Assembly (NCBI RefSeq): GCF_014197265.1
Contig: NZ_JACIFH010000001.1
Location: 1,364,001-1,428,000 of the forward strand
Reading direction: 5' to 3'
Source of the DNA: Microbacterium invictum
Lineage (GTDB): Bacteria; Actinomycetota; Actinomycetes; Actinomycetales; Microbacteriaceae
Length of the DNA stretch: 64,000 nucleotides
Shown here: positions 47,963 to 56,771 of the stretch, in pieces
How positions within the stretch are numbered: the stretch's first letter is position 1
Layout of the letters: every line of letters begins with the position of its first letter
Notes under the pieces: model-generated
Database searches by the model: none
What the model was told of the DNA's origin: nothing
What the model saw: only the letters and a program-made list of their open reading frames with translations
Program-made: the position numbers and the translations under genes

Positions 47963-48197
47963 AGGTGATCCCCTCTCTGTTCGTTGCGCGGCGCCCGACG
48001 CCTGATGCGTGGGCTCTCTTTATCCGCGGCCGATCAAACGGCAACTGCAAGAGTCTACCAGTGTTCGCGCACCGTCATAGTCGAGTGGCGCCCCGGCGAA
48101 GAGAGCGATCGTGACCAGGGGCGTCACCGATGAAGCGGCAGCTGCGAGCAGGACCTACCGCCGGTGAAGGGCATCTGCGGCCGTGCCACCGCGGCAC

Positions 48198-49551
48198 TCA
48201 CGCAGCGGGGGTGTAGTCGAAACGTCGGCGTCCGCCGAGGCGTGGGGTGCGATGTCGGTCGACGTGCGCAGGTGGGATGAACCAGACGGTGGCGTCGGTG
48301 CCGACTCCGACGATCCGGATATCCCAGCCGTTGTCGTGGATCTGATGATGACAGGTTTCGCAGAGCAATACCCCGTTGACCAGGTCGGTGGTGCCGTGGT
48401 GTCTGGCCCACCATTTGATGTGGTGGGCTTTGGTTATTCCGACCACTGCACCACAGGCGGCGCAGCCGCCGTCGCGTTCGCAGAGTGCTCGGCGTTGCGC
48501 CTTGGTGAACAGTCGCTTCTCGCGCCCCCAGTCGAGGATCTCACTGTCCGACCCGAGCACCATCGGGATGATGCCGCCGTCGGCGGCCATCCGCCGGGCG
48601 GTGCAGATCGAAATCGGCGTGGACAGCCCGTCGATCATGGCGTGTCCGGTCCCGGCCTCAAGATCTTCCAGACTCAGCCGCACGATCACCGTCGCGCCCG
48701 CGAGGGGAATGTCGGGGGTGTCGCAGGACAGAATGTGCTCGCAGATGCGGGTGAGTGCATCGAGCTGAATCATCGCGACCGTTCGGCGTGGGGCGTCAGG
48801 GTCGCCTGAAGCATCGGCCGCTCTCTGCGCGCCGAGTTCGGCCGAAGTCATCGCCTGCAGCACCGCCACGATGGGGGGCCCCGTGCTCGGGATCAGCCTT
48901 GCCGTTGAACACGAGCGCGCCCGACGCGTCTTCGCGATACCGAAAGAACCGCTGCGCGCGCAGCTCTTCTTCGCGCGGCTCGACGCCGTCGGGATCGAGG
49001 TAGGCCTCGGCGCGGCGGATGAGCTTGCCCAGCTGATCGACCGAGAGTCCCGGCGCCTGCTCTACCAGCGTCTTCTCGGCCGCATCGAGTTCCTCGACAC
49101 CGGCGCGCAACGCGACCCTGTCGAGCAGCCCGATGATCGCGGCGGCGGCCGGCGTTCCGATCCGTCCCCGGGAGAGCGCCTCGGCCACGTGCGGATGCTT
49201 CGCGGGTGCCGTGTCACCGGTCAACAGCAGCCGCGGCGCGGTAGCCTCGCCCACCTGCACCAGCTTGAACGCCTCGCCGTTCGTGGTGCCCAGAGTGGAA
49301 GAGAGCAGGTTGTTCGCGTTGCGGAACCCGTTCTGCTTCGCGAGGCTGTCGGATCCGAGTTCGGGGCGAGACTGCCGGGCGATCTCTGCCGCCACTTTCG
49401 TCGTGGCGGCATCGAGTTGCCGGCGCGCTTGCCCGAGCAGGTTGTTGATCTCCACCAGCCTCGCCCCATCGGCGCCCTCAATGCGCTCCTCCGACCACAG
49501 CTCGCGCAACGTACCGACAGTACCGGCGAGGGGGTCAAGTGGGGAACTCAT
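48198..49551 (-). pseudogene. DUF222/HNH endonuclease gene broken by a one-base frameshift
   Basis: The ATG at 49551 opens a DUF222 protein (MSSPLDPLAGTVGTLREL to RYREDASGALVFNGKADPEHGAP). At GAGCACGGGGCCCCCC the frame then runs out at 48796. Removing one C from the C6 run (48873-48878; G6 on the plus strand) restores reading into IVAVLQAMTSAELGAQRAAD and the C-terminal HNH domain: CAACGAVVGITKAHHIKWW, NGVLLCETCHHQIHDNGW. The whole would be about 450 residues, like the 13E12-repeat family of actinobacteria. A sequencing error, true decay or slippage in the run cannot be distinguished here. Confidence 0.88.
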
Positions 49552-49729
49552 GTTCTCTATACTACCGGCGTCAATGGCATTTGTATAGAAGATTTCTTCG
49601 TTGAGTGATGAGAGTTTACAAATGTTGACCGGGCATTTCTTTTCTGACGCAAGCGTACCGGCTGCCACCGACACCCCCAGAAGGGGCCCCGGACCACGTG
49701 TCGCCCGAAGTGCGGGATAGTCTCGTACG

Positions 49730-49951
49730 GTGCAGATCACCGTCCGCGTCAAGCCCGGCAGCCGCAAGGGGCCGCTCGTGGAATCGGATGCCGGCAGTCT
49801 CACCCTCTTCGTCCGCGACCGTGCCGTCGACGGCGCAGCGAACGATGCGGTCGTGCGGCTGCTCGCCGACCATTTCGGCATCCCTCAGCGCGATGTCACG
49901 ATTCTGCGCGGGCATACCTCGCGGATCAAGCGCGTCGAGGTGGACGCGTGA
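49730..49951 (+). CDS. DUF167 (YggU-family) protein
   Basis: 73 residues from a GTG: MQITVRVKPGSRKGPLVE, DRAVDGAANDAVVRLLADHFGIPQRDVTILRGHTSRIKRVEV. Length and sequence match the small DUF167 domain of unknown function. Its stop overlaps the start of the MFS gene by four bases. Confidence 0.9.
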   Translation: MQITVRVKPGSRKGPLVESDAGSLTLFVRDRAVDGAANDAVVRLLADHFGIPQRDVTILRGHTSRIKRVEVDA

Positions 49952-51276
49952 CCGCGCCCCGTGTGCGACGTGGAGGGCTGCGGCGCGACCACTTCATCGA
50001 TCTGCGCCCGCTGACGACCAGTCCGGCGTTCGCCCGCATGTGGATCGGGTCGACCCTCGCCGGCCTCGGCGGGCAGCTGACCCTCGTGGCGATCATGCTC
50101 CACATGTACGAGCTGACGGCATCCACCTTCGCGGTGTCGATGATCGCCGTCGCCGGGCTCGTGCCCATGATCTTTGCGGGCCTGTACGGCGGCATGCTCG
50201 CCGACGCGTTCGACCGGCGCCGTGTCGCACTCCTCGCGGCGAGCGTCACCTTCGCCTCGACCGCCGTTCTCATGGTCCTCACCTGGACCGGCATGGAGTC
50301 GGTGGCGTGGCTCTACGTCATCGCGGTCGTGAACTCGTCGGCCAACTCGGTCGTGATGGCGGCGCGGCAGGCGATCGTGCCGCGGCTGATCCCGGCCGCG
50401 CTGCTGCCAGCCGCTTCGGCACTGGGCGGCATCACCATGGGCATCATGGTCTCGATCGGGCCGGCCGCCGCGGGCATCCTGGTCGCCTTCACCGGTTACG
50501 GCTGGACCTACACGATCGACCTCGTGCTGATGTCGGCGCTGTTCCTGGGCCTGTGGACGCTGCCGGCGATCAAACCCGAGGGCGAGATCGTCCGGCCCGG
50601 GCTGAAGTCGCTGGTCGACGGCTGGCAGTTCCTGCGGCGGGCGGGAAACATCCGCATGCAGTACATCCTCGATATCACCGCGATGACGTTCGGGCAGCCA
50701 CTCGCACTCTTCCCGGCGATCGGGGCGCTGCTGCTGGGCGGCGGCGCGATCACGACCGGCGTGCTGACCGCCGCGATCGCCGTCGGCGCGTTCTTTTCGA
50801 GCCTGCTGTCGGGGCCGGTGGCCCGGTACCGCTGGCACGGCCGCGGCATCGAACGGGCGATCATCGCGTACGGGGCGTCTATCGCGCTGTTCGGCCTGAT
50901 GCTGCTGCTGGCCGCGTTCGGCCTGTTCGCGCCCGAGGTCGTCGACGAGACCTCGGCCAACATCGTGATGCTCGTCGCCGCGTGCTTCGCCCTGGCAGGT
51001 TCGGGCGCCGCCGACAACATCAGCTCGATCTTCCGCAGCACCATGATGCAGTCGGCTGTCCCCGACGCGATCCGCGGGCGCCTGCAGGGCATCTTCATCG
51101 TGGTGGTCGCCGGCGGACCACGCGTGGGCGCCCTCTACGCCGGCACGCTCGCCACCTTCACGGCGCTGTGGTTCCCGCCGCTGCTGGGCGGGTTCGTCAT
51201 CATCGGCCTGGTCCTGTTCCTGGTGCGACTGAGCCCGCGGTTCCGCGCGTACGACGCCGAGCACCCCGTGCCCTGA
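49948..51276 (+). CDS. MFS transporter, EntS-like
   Basis: 442 residues, about 12 hydrophobic spans. The loop GGMLADAFDRRRVAL between spans 2 and 3 is the conserved MFS motif, and the DNISSIFRSTMMQSAVPDAIRGRLQGIF stretch is typical of the enterobactin-exporter-like DHA3 group. The substrate is unknown and no siderophore genes are adjacent. GTG start overlapping the DUF167 stop. Confidence 0.87.
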   Translation: MTAPRVRRGGLRRDHFIDLRPLTTSPAFARMWIGSTLAGLGGQLTLVAIMLHMYELTASTFAVSMIAVAGLVPMIFAGLYGGMLADAFDRRRVALLAASVTFASTAVLMVLTWTGMESVAWLYVIAVVNSSANSVVMAARQAIVPRLIPAALLPAASALGGITMGIMVSIGPAAAGILVAFTGYGWTYTIDLVLMSALFLGLWTLPAIKPEGEIVRPGLKSLVDGWQFLRRAGNIRMQYILDITAMTFGQPLALFPAIGALLLGGGAITTGVLTAAIAVGAFFSSLLSGPVARYRWHGRGIERAIIAYGASIALFGLMLLLAAFGLFAPEVVDETSANIVMLVAACFALAGSGAADNISSIFRSTMMQSAVPDAIRGRLQGIFIVVVAGGPRVGALYAGTLATFTALWFPPLLGGFVIIGLVLFLVRLSPRFRAYDAEHPVP

Positions 51277-51364
51277 GGCAGGGTTCCGGCCGCATATCTG
51301 CGGAATTCGGACGTCACATCCCGGGACGCGCCGCGGCGTCGCAGGCCGGAGCTAGAGTCGCCGA

Positions 51365-52306
51365 GTGAGCATCACACCCACCCCTGTGGCCGCCGCCACA
51401 GCCGCACGCGCCGCCAGCGTGACGATCCTCGTGCAGTTCGTGTTCACGGGCATCATCTGGGGCTCGAGCTTTCTGTTCATGAAGGTCGCGCTCGAAGGAA
51501 TTTCCCCGGCCCAGGTCGTCCTGGCACGCCTGGTGCTCGGCGGCCTGACCCTCGGGCTGTTCGTGCTGCTGCGGCGGGAACGCCTCCCCCGCCGTCGCGT
51601 CGTCTGGGCGCACATGACGGTGCTGGCCTGCTCGTTCTGCGTCATCCCGTTCCTGCTGTTCTCGTGGGCGCAGCAGCATGTCACGTCAGGACTCGCCAGC
51701 ATCTACAACGCCACGACGCCGATCATGACGGCGATCATGGCGTGGCTCGTCTTCCGGGTCGAGAAGCTCAACGCGGTGCAGATCACCGGCATCCTCGTCG
51801 GCATCTCGGGCGTCATGGTCATCATCGCGCCGTGGCAGGGCCTCGACTTCAGTCAGAGCCTCGTCGCGCAGTTCACGATTCTCGGGGCCACCGCCTGCTA
51901 CGGCTTCAGCCTCGCGTACATGCGGCGCTTCGCGTCGAACACCGGCATGTCGGCGCTGACCTTCTCGTTCTTGAACATCGGTATCGCCGCGGTGATCATG
52001 GTCGCGCTCGCGCCGCTGATCGCCACCACTCCGGTGCGGCTCGACCCGTGGATCATCGGCAGTCTGCTGCTGCTCGGCTGCCTCGGCACCGGCGTCGCGT
52101 ACATCTGGAACCAGAACGTGCTGCGCGCTTGGGGCCCCACCCGCGCCTCGACGGTGACCTACATCACCCCGGTGGTCGGCGTGATCCTCGGCGTCATCGT
52201 CCTCGGCGAGCACCTGTCGTGGAACGAGCCGGCCGGTGCCGTGCTGGTGTTCCTCGGCATCCTCCTCGCCCAAGACCGTCTGCGGCGACGCGCTCGCACC
52301 GCGTGA
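51365..52306 (+). CDS. EamA/DMT-family transporter
   Basis: 313 residues with about ten membrane spans in two EamA repeats (first: FVFTGIIWGSSFLFMKVALEGISPAQVVLARL; second: CYGFSLAYMRRFASNTGMSALTFSF). GTG start. Family members export amino acids or other metabolites; substrate unknown. Convergent with the ABC permease gene, separated by only 8 bases. Confidence 0.87.
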   Translation: MSITPTPVAAATAARAASVTILVQFVFTGIIWGSSFLFMKVALEGISPAQVVLARLVLGGLTLGLFVLLRRERLPRRRVVWAHMTVLACSFCVIPFLLFSWAQQHVTSGLASIYNATTPIMTAIMAWLVFRVEKLNAVQITGILVGISGVMVIIAPWQGLDFSQSLVAQFTILGATACYGFSLAYMRRFASNTGMSALTFSFLNIGIAAVIMVALAPLIATTPVRLDPWIIGSLLLLGCLGTGVAYIWNQNVLRAWGPTRASTVTYITPVVGVILGVIVLGEHLSWNEPAGAVLVFLGILLAQDRLRRRARTA

Positions 52307-52314
52307 CGATCGCG

Positions 52315-53433
52315 CTACGGCACCCGGAGCTCACGGATGGGTTCGCGGCGGCTGGCGACGAGGGCGGGCACGAGCGCGGCGATGGTCGCGGTGGCGATGG
52401 CGAGCACGCCGATGGCGAGCAAGAACACTCCCCCGGGTAAGGGGTCGCCGGTGGCGATGAGCACCCCGGCACCAACCGCAGCACCCAGCACTGTCCCGCC
52501 GACCGCGAGGATCGCAGTCTGGGTGAGGAGCAGCCCGACGATCAGCCCGCGGGTGGCGCCGAGGGCGCGGCGGCGGCCGAAGTCTTTGCGGCGCATCATG
52601 ACCAGGCCGTAGAGGATGATCGCGACGAGGGTGCCGGTGATGGCGAGCATGACGAGCACCAGGCCGCGTGAGAAGGTGCCGAGCTGCCCCTTCACGAGAG
52701 CGCGCAGCTCGGCGAGCGCTTCACTGGTCTGCACGGTGACCTTCGTGGGGTCATCGGCGGCGAGTACCGACAGTACGGCGTCGGACACGGGGGCGACCAG
52801 GTCGGGGCGTTCGGCGATCACAACGAGGATGTTGACGGTCTCTGCACCGGTCGCTTCGGGCTGCGGTACGAGCACGACCGGCTCGAACCCGGTGAGGAAG
52901 TCGGGGGTGTCGATGGTACCGGCGACGCCGTAATCGGCGCCGGTGGTGAAGGTGATCCCGCCGGCCACGTCGGGCAGGCCGAGCTGGTCGAGGGCGAGCG
53001 GCGACGCGTACGCGAGCCCGCCGGGCACCGGTGAGTCGATGGGGATACCGAGCCGGTCGAGCCCGGTGCCGTACGCGTAGCGGACCGGAACCCGGGTGCC
53101 GTCGGGGATGAGCGTATTGGTGGCATCCATCGCCAGCGAGAACGCGGCAGTCCATTCGATGCCCTCGACCCCGGCGATCCGGTCGAGCACGTCGCTGGTG
53201 ATCCCGGCGCCGTCCTCGGCACGCACCGTTATCGAACGAGTGCCGGCCGAGTCGATCGACGACAGCACGCTCTGCTCGGCGGCAACCGTGCGGCCGGTGG
53301 TGAGCATGACGGTGACGATCATCCCCGCCACCATCAGCATCGTGAGCACGGATGCCACAGGCTGCGACCGCGCCGACGCGAACGCCTCCGCGATGATGCC
53401 CGCCGCGCGCCCCGCCGCTGAACCGCCGCTCAT
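52315..53433 (-). CDS. ABC transporter permease, FtsX/MacB type
   Basis: 372 residues. First span at about 27-47 (VASVLTMLMVAGMIVTVMLTTG), a roughly 190-residue extracytoplasmic domain, then three C-terminal spans with the FtsX motif (GLVMMRRKDFGRRRALGATRGLIVGLLLTQTAIL). Its ATG overlaps the ATPase stop by four bases. With the ATPase and adaptor it forms a MacAB-like triad, which typically moves peptides or lipoproteins out of the membrane, or transmits force, rather than importing substrate. Confidence 0.87.
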   Translation of the reverse strand: MSGGSAAGRAAGIIAEAFASARSQPVASVLTMLMVAGMIVTVMLTTGRTVAAEQSVLSSIDSAGTRSITVRAEDGAGITSDVLDRIAGVEGIEWTAAFSLAMDATNTLIPDGTRVPVRYAYGTGLDRLGIPIDSPVPGGLAYASPLALDQLGLPDVAGGITFTTGADYGVAGTIDTPDFLTGFEPVVLVPQPEATGAETVNILVVIAERPDLVAPVSDAVLSVLAADDPTKVTVQTSEALAELRALVKGQLGTFSRGLVLVMLAITGTLVAIILYGLVMMRRKDFGRRRALGATRGLIVGLLLTQTAILAVGGTVLGAAVGAGVLIATGDPLPGGVFLLAIGVLAIATATIAALVPALVASRREPIRELRVP

Positions 53434-54080
53434 AGTCGGATGTCCTCGTCGCAGGCGGCGGCCACCTCGGGCGAGTGGGTCACGACGATCACGGCGGCGC
53501 CGCCGGCCGCGTGCTCGCGCAGCGCGTCGACGACCAGATCACTCGTGACCGGGTCGAGGTTGCCGGTCGGTTCGTCGGCCAGAAGCACCCGCGGCGCGTT
53601 CAGCAGGGCGCGGCACAGCGCGATCCGCTGCGCCTGCCCGCCCGACACCTGACCGGGTTTGCGCAGCGGCGGCACGTCCACCCCGAACCTCTCCAGCAGA
53701 CCGAGCGCGTCCGCGCGGGCGTCGCGGCGCGACTGCCCCCGGTACAGGGCAGTCTCGGTGACGTTGTCGAGCACGGTGCGGGTCTGGTCGAGCGCGGCGT
53801 CTTGGAACACGAAGCCGAACCGGTCGGCCCGCAGCCGTGCCCGTGCAGCATCCGGCATCCGCGTCGCATCCATCCCGTCCACGGCGATGTGCCCCTGCCC
53901 CGGGTGCAGCATGAGCCCCAGCAAGTACAGCAGGGTCGACTTGCCCCGGCCCGACGGACCGGTCAGCGCGGTCATCGACCCGGCCCGGAACGACGCCGAC
54001 CACCCGTCGAGCACCCGCACGCCGGGCACGTATTCGAACCCGACGTCCCGGGCCTGCAGCACCGGCGCCTCGGTGGTCAT
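53430..54080 (-). CDS. ABC transporter ATP-binding protein, MacB/LolD type
   Basis: 216 residues. Walker A GPSGRGKST (41-49), Q-loop Gln93 (FVFQDAAL), signature VSGGQAQRIALCRALL (145-160), Walker B VLLADEPTGNLD (165-176), switch His202. The short form and the Q-loop context fit MacB/LolD/FtsE-type exporters. ATG overlaps the adaptor stop by four bases. Confidence 0.93.
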   Translation of the reverse strand: MTTEAPVLQARDVGFEYVPGVRVLDGWSASFRAGSMTALTGPSGRGKSTLLYLLGLMLHPGQGHIAVDGMDATRMPDAARARLRADRFGFVFQDAALDQTRTVLDNVTETALYRGQSRRDARADALGLLERFGVDVPPLRKPGQVSGGQAQRIALCRALLNAPRVLLADEPTGNLDPVTSDLVVDALREHAAGGAAVIVVTHSPEVAAACDEDIRL

Positions 54081-55195
54081 GATGTGGTTCCGGATGCCGG
54101 AACTCGCACCCGCGTGCCGTCCGCGACCCCGTCGACCACACTCATGCCGCGTGCCGACGCGGTCATCGTCACCGGTATCCGCTCGCCGTCTTCGTCGATC
54201 ACCGCGATCTGCCCGTCACCGCCGGTCACCAGCGCCGCCGACGGCACCACCAGCCCCGCGACCGTCTCGACCGTCACGATGCGCGAGGGCAGAGGCGCCT
54301 GCCCGGTCACCGGGATCTGCCCGCACTCGTCACCGCAGATCACACTGTCATCGACGCCGGAGAGCGAGACGATCACCGTGCCGGACTGCTCATCGCGACG
54401 CTGGTCGACGACGAACCCGATCCACTCGCCACCCTCGGGCGACGCGATTTCGACCCGCGTGCCCGGCGGCATCATGCCCGCCTGTGAGTCGGTCACCGGC
54501 ACCGTGAACGACGGCGACGCCGGCAGTCCCCGCAGCACCGCCTCGCCACCGCTGACCGACGCGCCACGCGAGATCACCTCGGTGTCGAGCGACACCCGGG
54601 TCGGCAACGTGGGCACGAAGATCACGTCGCCGACGCCGACCGTACCGGTCTGCTCGACTCCGAGCGACTTCTGCCATGCTCGTACCGCGGCCGTCGTGCT
54701 CCACATCGCGCGGCCGTCGATATCGCCCGAATAGAAGCCGAGGGCGTCGAGCATTCGCTGCAGCTGCGCGACGTCATCGCCGCGCACGCCCGACTCGATC
54801 GGTCGGTACGCCGGAACGTCACCCTGAGCGACGACCACCGGCCGCTCGTCGACGCGGTACAGCACCGACCCCTGCTGCACCTCGTCGCCCGCAGCCACCA
54901 CGACCTCGGTCACCGTGCCCGTGGCCTTGTTGGCACCCACGGGCACCGGCGCCCACTCGGCCACCGTGTTCAGGTTGATGCTCGACCCCACCTCACCGGG
55001 TGCCACCGCGACGTAGGTGAACTCGGTCGCCTCGAGCGGGTCTTCAGCGGGCGTCAGCACCGTGGCCGCGGCCCACCCGACACCGGCGCCGAGCCCGACC
55101 AGCACGAGCCCACCCACCAGCCACCCCACCCAACGCGCACCCCGTCGAGACGTCGAAGAACCCTCAGTCGTCGGCAATGCCCGCTCCTCGTCCAT
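54077..55195 (-). CDS. MacA-like adaptor with a peptidoglycan-binding domain
   Basis: 372 residues. One N-terminal membrane segment (about 22-46), a split lipoyl/barrel-sandwich region (TGTVTEVVVAAGDEVQQGSVLYRVDERPV), and an inserted PG_binding_1 domain (about 130-185: RPIESGVRGDDVAQLQRMLDALGFYSGDIDG, AVRAWQKSLGV). Beta-barrel and membrane-proximal regions follow, ending VPASGTTS. In actinobacteria such adaptors join a MacB-type permease to the wall. An in-frame GTG lies two codons upstream (55201). Confidence 0.82.
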   Translation of the reverse strand: MDEERALPTTEGSSTSRRGARWVGWLVGGLVLVGLGAGVGWAAATVLTPAEDPLEATEFTYVAVAPGEVGSSINLNTVAEWAPVPVGANKATGTVTEVVVAAGDEVQQGSVLYRVDERPVVVAQGDVPAYRPIESGVRGDDVAQLQRMLDALGFYSGDIDGRAMWSTTAAVRAWQKSLGVEQTGTVGVGDVIFVPTLPTRVSLDTEVISRGASVSGGEAVLRGLPASPSFTVPVTDSQAGMMPPGTRVEIASPEGGEWIGFVVDQRRDEQSGTVIVSLSGVDDSVICGDECGQIPVTGQAPLPSRIVTVETVAGLVVPSAALVTGGDGQIAVIDEDGERIPVTMTASARGMSVVDGVADGTRVRVPASGTTS

Positions 55196-55255
55196 CGTCA
55201 CAATACTGGCGCGAACTTGCGCCCCTACCTGGATGCGTTAGCCCGCCGTTAGGTT

Positions 55256-55855
55256 TCACCCGTTCTGGCCGAACGTCTCGAATGGATCGGCGCACGTCAG
55301 TCGGAGCTCGCTATCGTAGGACAACCCCGCCGCGTCGGAGGTGTCGTAGACGTCACCGCGAACCAGCATGTCGTCCTCATACTGCTGGTAGCTCGGCAAC
55401 TCGGGCGCATCCACACCGTGCTCGATCAAGCACTCCCGGTACCGCACCTGCGCGTCGTACTCGATTCGAGCCAGTTCAGGCGTCCACTCCATCGACTGCG
55501 GCACGTTCGGCGCCCCCTTCGCGGCGCATTCCTCGATATCCCGAACGTATACGTCGTGCTGAGCCTCTGTGGATCCCCCGCGTATGGAGTCGCCGTCGAG
55601 TGCAACGTCCCAGCCGAGTTCTTGCAGGCAAGCAGCGCTCCATACCAGGATCTCGCGCGAGCTGACCTTCCCGTCAGCATTGGTGTCGGCGGGCTGTCTC
55701 GCATCCGGGTCGGCAGACGCGGTAGGTTCCTCCGGCCCGGGCGCGGTCGCGTCCGGGCCGGAGGAGGTGCCCACCTCAGTCGCAGCGTGCGCACAGCCGC
55801 TCAAGGTGCTGAGCGAGGCCGCGACAGCGAGAGCCAGGAGCAGTCGCCGTGTCAC
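55256..55855 (-). CDS. Lipoprotein B: four-cysteine lipoprotein with an EF-hand loop
   Basis: 199 residues, GTG start. Lipobox LSGC with Cys21, a Pro/Thr/Ala-rich linker (22-55), a canonical EF-hand loop Asp57-Thr-Asn-Ala-Asp-Gly-Lys-Val-Ser-Ser-Arg-Glu68, then a domain with Cys77, 110, 142 and 188 around CLQELGWDV, RDIEECAAKG, RYRECLIEHGVDAPELPSYQQY and LTCADPFETFGQ. A clear paralogue of lipoprotein A at 58.3-59.0 kb. The GTG overlaps the stop of the small secreted protein by four bases, so translation is coupled. No named family recognised. Confidence 0.75.
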   Translation of the reverse strand: MTRRLLLALAVAASLSTLSGCAHAATEVGTSSGPDATAPGPEEPTASADPDARQPADTNADGKVSSREILVWSAACLQELGWDVALDGDSIRGGSTEAQHDVYVRDIEECAAKGAPNVPQSMEWTPELARIEYDAQVRYRECLIEHGVDAPELPSYQQYEDDMLVRGDVYDTSDAAGLSYDSELRLTCADPFETFGQNG

Positions 55856-56181
55856 GTGATCTTGGGCCCGCAGGTGCCGCGAGCAGTGTCGGACGTGTGC
55901 GGTGTGTACGCGCTCCACGAGCCGGCGCTCGCGTTGTTGCCCCGCGTCGAGTTCTTGTACCCACCCCCATAGAACGGGCGACTGTCAGCACTCGTATAGG
56001 TGTGGAGCGTGACGGTCGTGGTCGTCCAACCCGCGTTCAGACGCGTCTGAATCCCGTAGCCCTGAGACGAGCTACAGGATTGGTACCCACTTGCAGTGAC
56101 TGCTGCGGCGGGACTACTCATGGTGACCACGAGCGCAATCGCGGCGATCGCCCCGCCAATCCCAAGGTGCTTCTTGCGCAT
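55852..56181 (-). CDS. Small secreted two-cysteine protein
   Basis: 109 residues from the ATG at 56181 (GGAG 6 bases upstream). Signal peptide: basic start MRKKHLGIGG, hydrophobic core to about residue 22, and signal-peptidase site near SPAAA-V (27/28). The mature part is about 82 residues, rich in Ser, Thr, Gly, Tyr and Asn, with only two cysteines (Cys36, Cys104), which could form one disulfide bracketing the chain. No homologous family is recognised; a secreted bacteriocin-like or wall-associated peptide is possible. It has its own promoter-like element. Confidence 0.72.
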   Translation of the reverse strand: MRKKHLGIGGAIAAIALVVTMSSPAAAVTASGYQSCSSSQGYGIQTRLNAGWTTTTVTLHTYTSADSRPFYGGGYKNSTRGNNASAGSWSAYTPHTSDTARGTCGPKIT

Positions 56182-56243
56182 CCGATACTCCATTGTTTCG
56201 ATGTGTTGCTCCAGCCCATCTGGCGCCGGAGTTGTCTCCTACC

Positions 56244-56273
56244 TATATACGTTCAGTCGCGCCGATTCCTGAC
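56244..56273 (-). promoter_or_regulatory. Candidate ECF-sigma promoter P3 (small secreted protein)
   Basis: GTCAGGAATC (56264-56273), 14 bases, then TATATA (56244-56249), 63 bases upstream of the start codon. Same elements and spacing as P1 and P2. Its upstream edge overlaps the palindrome at 56271-56283. Confidence 0.65.
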
Positions 56274-56283
56274 CAAATTGGTC
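56271..56283. promoter_or_regulatory. 13-bp palindrome overlapping promoter P3
   Basis: GACCAAATTGGTC is a perfect odd-centred palindrome that shares three bases with the -35 part of P3. It is absent from P1 and P2, so it may be an operator for a second regulator of the secreted-protein transcript. Confidence 0.5.
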
Positions 56284-56306
56284 GCCACAGCTCCGGATCC
56301 GCGCCG

Positions 56307-56771
56307 CTAGAGGCATCGCACGTTCGTCACCGTTCCGTAGACGTTGACGTAGTTGCCTGCGCCCGCAGTGGCCAGGACCGTGGTGGCGTTGCGAGCCTGG
56401 ACCGAGTTCACAGAGCGGGCGCCCGCGACTGACAGGACGTTGGGGAGCGCCGCAGTCGAATGGACCGCGCACGTCGCCCAGGTCAATCGCGTTCCCGTCT
56501 CGTTGTGCCCGCCAAAGGCGCAGATGAGCCCGGTGGGGCACTTGGACGACAGCCCACGCGCAGCGACGGACGAAACGGTCAACTCCATTCCAAGGTGCGG
56601 CCACACGACTGTCGCCTCGTCGACCACGATGCCACCCGGTTCGTGGGCCAGTGCGTACGCGATCGCGGGATCAACGCTGGCAGCAGCGGCTGATGTCGTC
56701 GAAGCACCGATAATGATCGCGGCACCCGCGACGACGGAGAAGAGGCGTGAGCGAAACCACGGTCTGATCAT
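56307..56771 (-). CDS. Secreted peptidase-inhibitor I36-like protein
   Basis: 154 residues, ATG at 56771. Signal peptide with hydrophobic core 11-28 and an AAAAS cleavage region. Then the actinobacterial pattern ALAHEPGGIVVDEATVVWPHLGM and an I36/crystallin-like core CPTGLICAFGGHNETGTRLTWATC (Cys78, 84, 101) with GARSVNSVQARN and a last Cys153. I36 proteins include streptomycete metalloprotease inhibitors; many homologues are uncharacterised. The start overlaps the anti-sigma-like gene's stop by four bases. Confidence 0.72.
   Translation of the reverse strand: MIRPWFRSRLFSVVAGAAIIIGASTTSAAAASVDPAIAYALAHEPGGIVVDEATVVWPHLGMELTVSSVAARGLSSKCPTGLICAFGGHNETGTRLTWATCAVHSTAALPNVLSVAGARSVNSVQARNATTVLATAGAGNYVNVYGTVTNVRCL

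Noticed and set aside
55852..56181. Assignment of the small secreted protein to the lactococcin 972 family
   Set aside because: Only a vague AGSWS-type resemblance and the neighbouring ABC genes support it; the cysteines and overall pattern differ.
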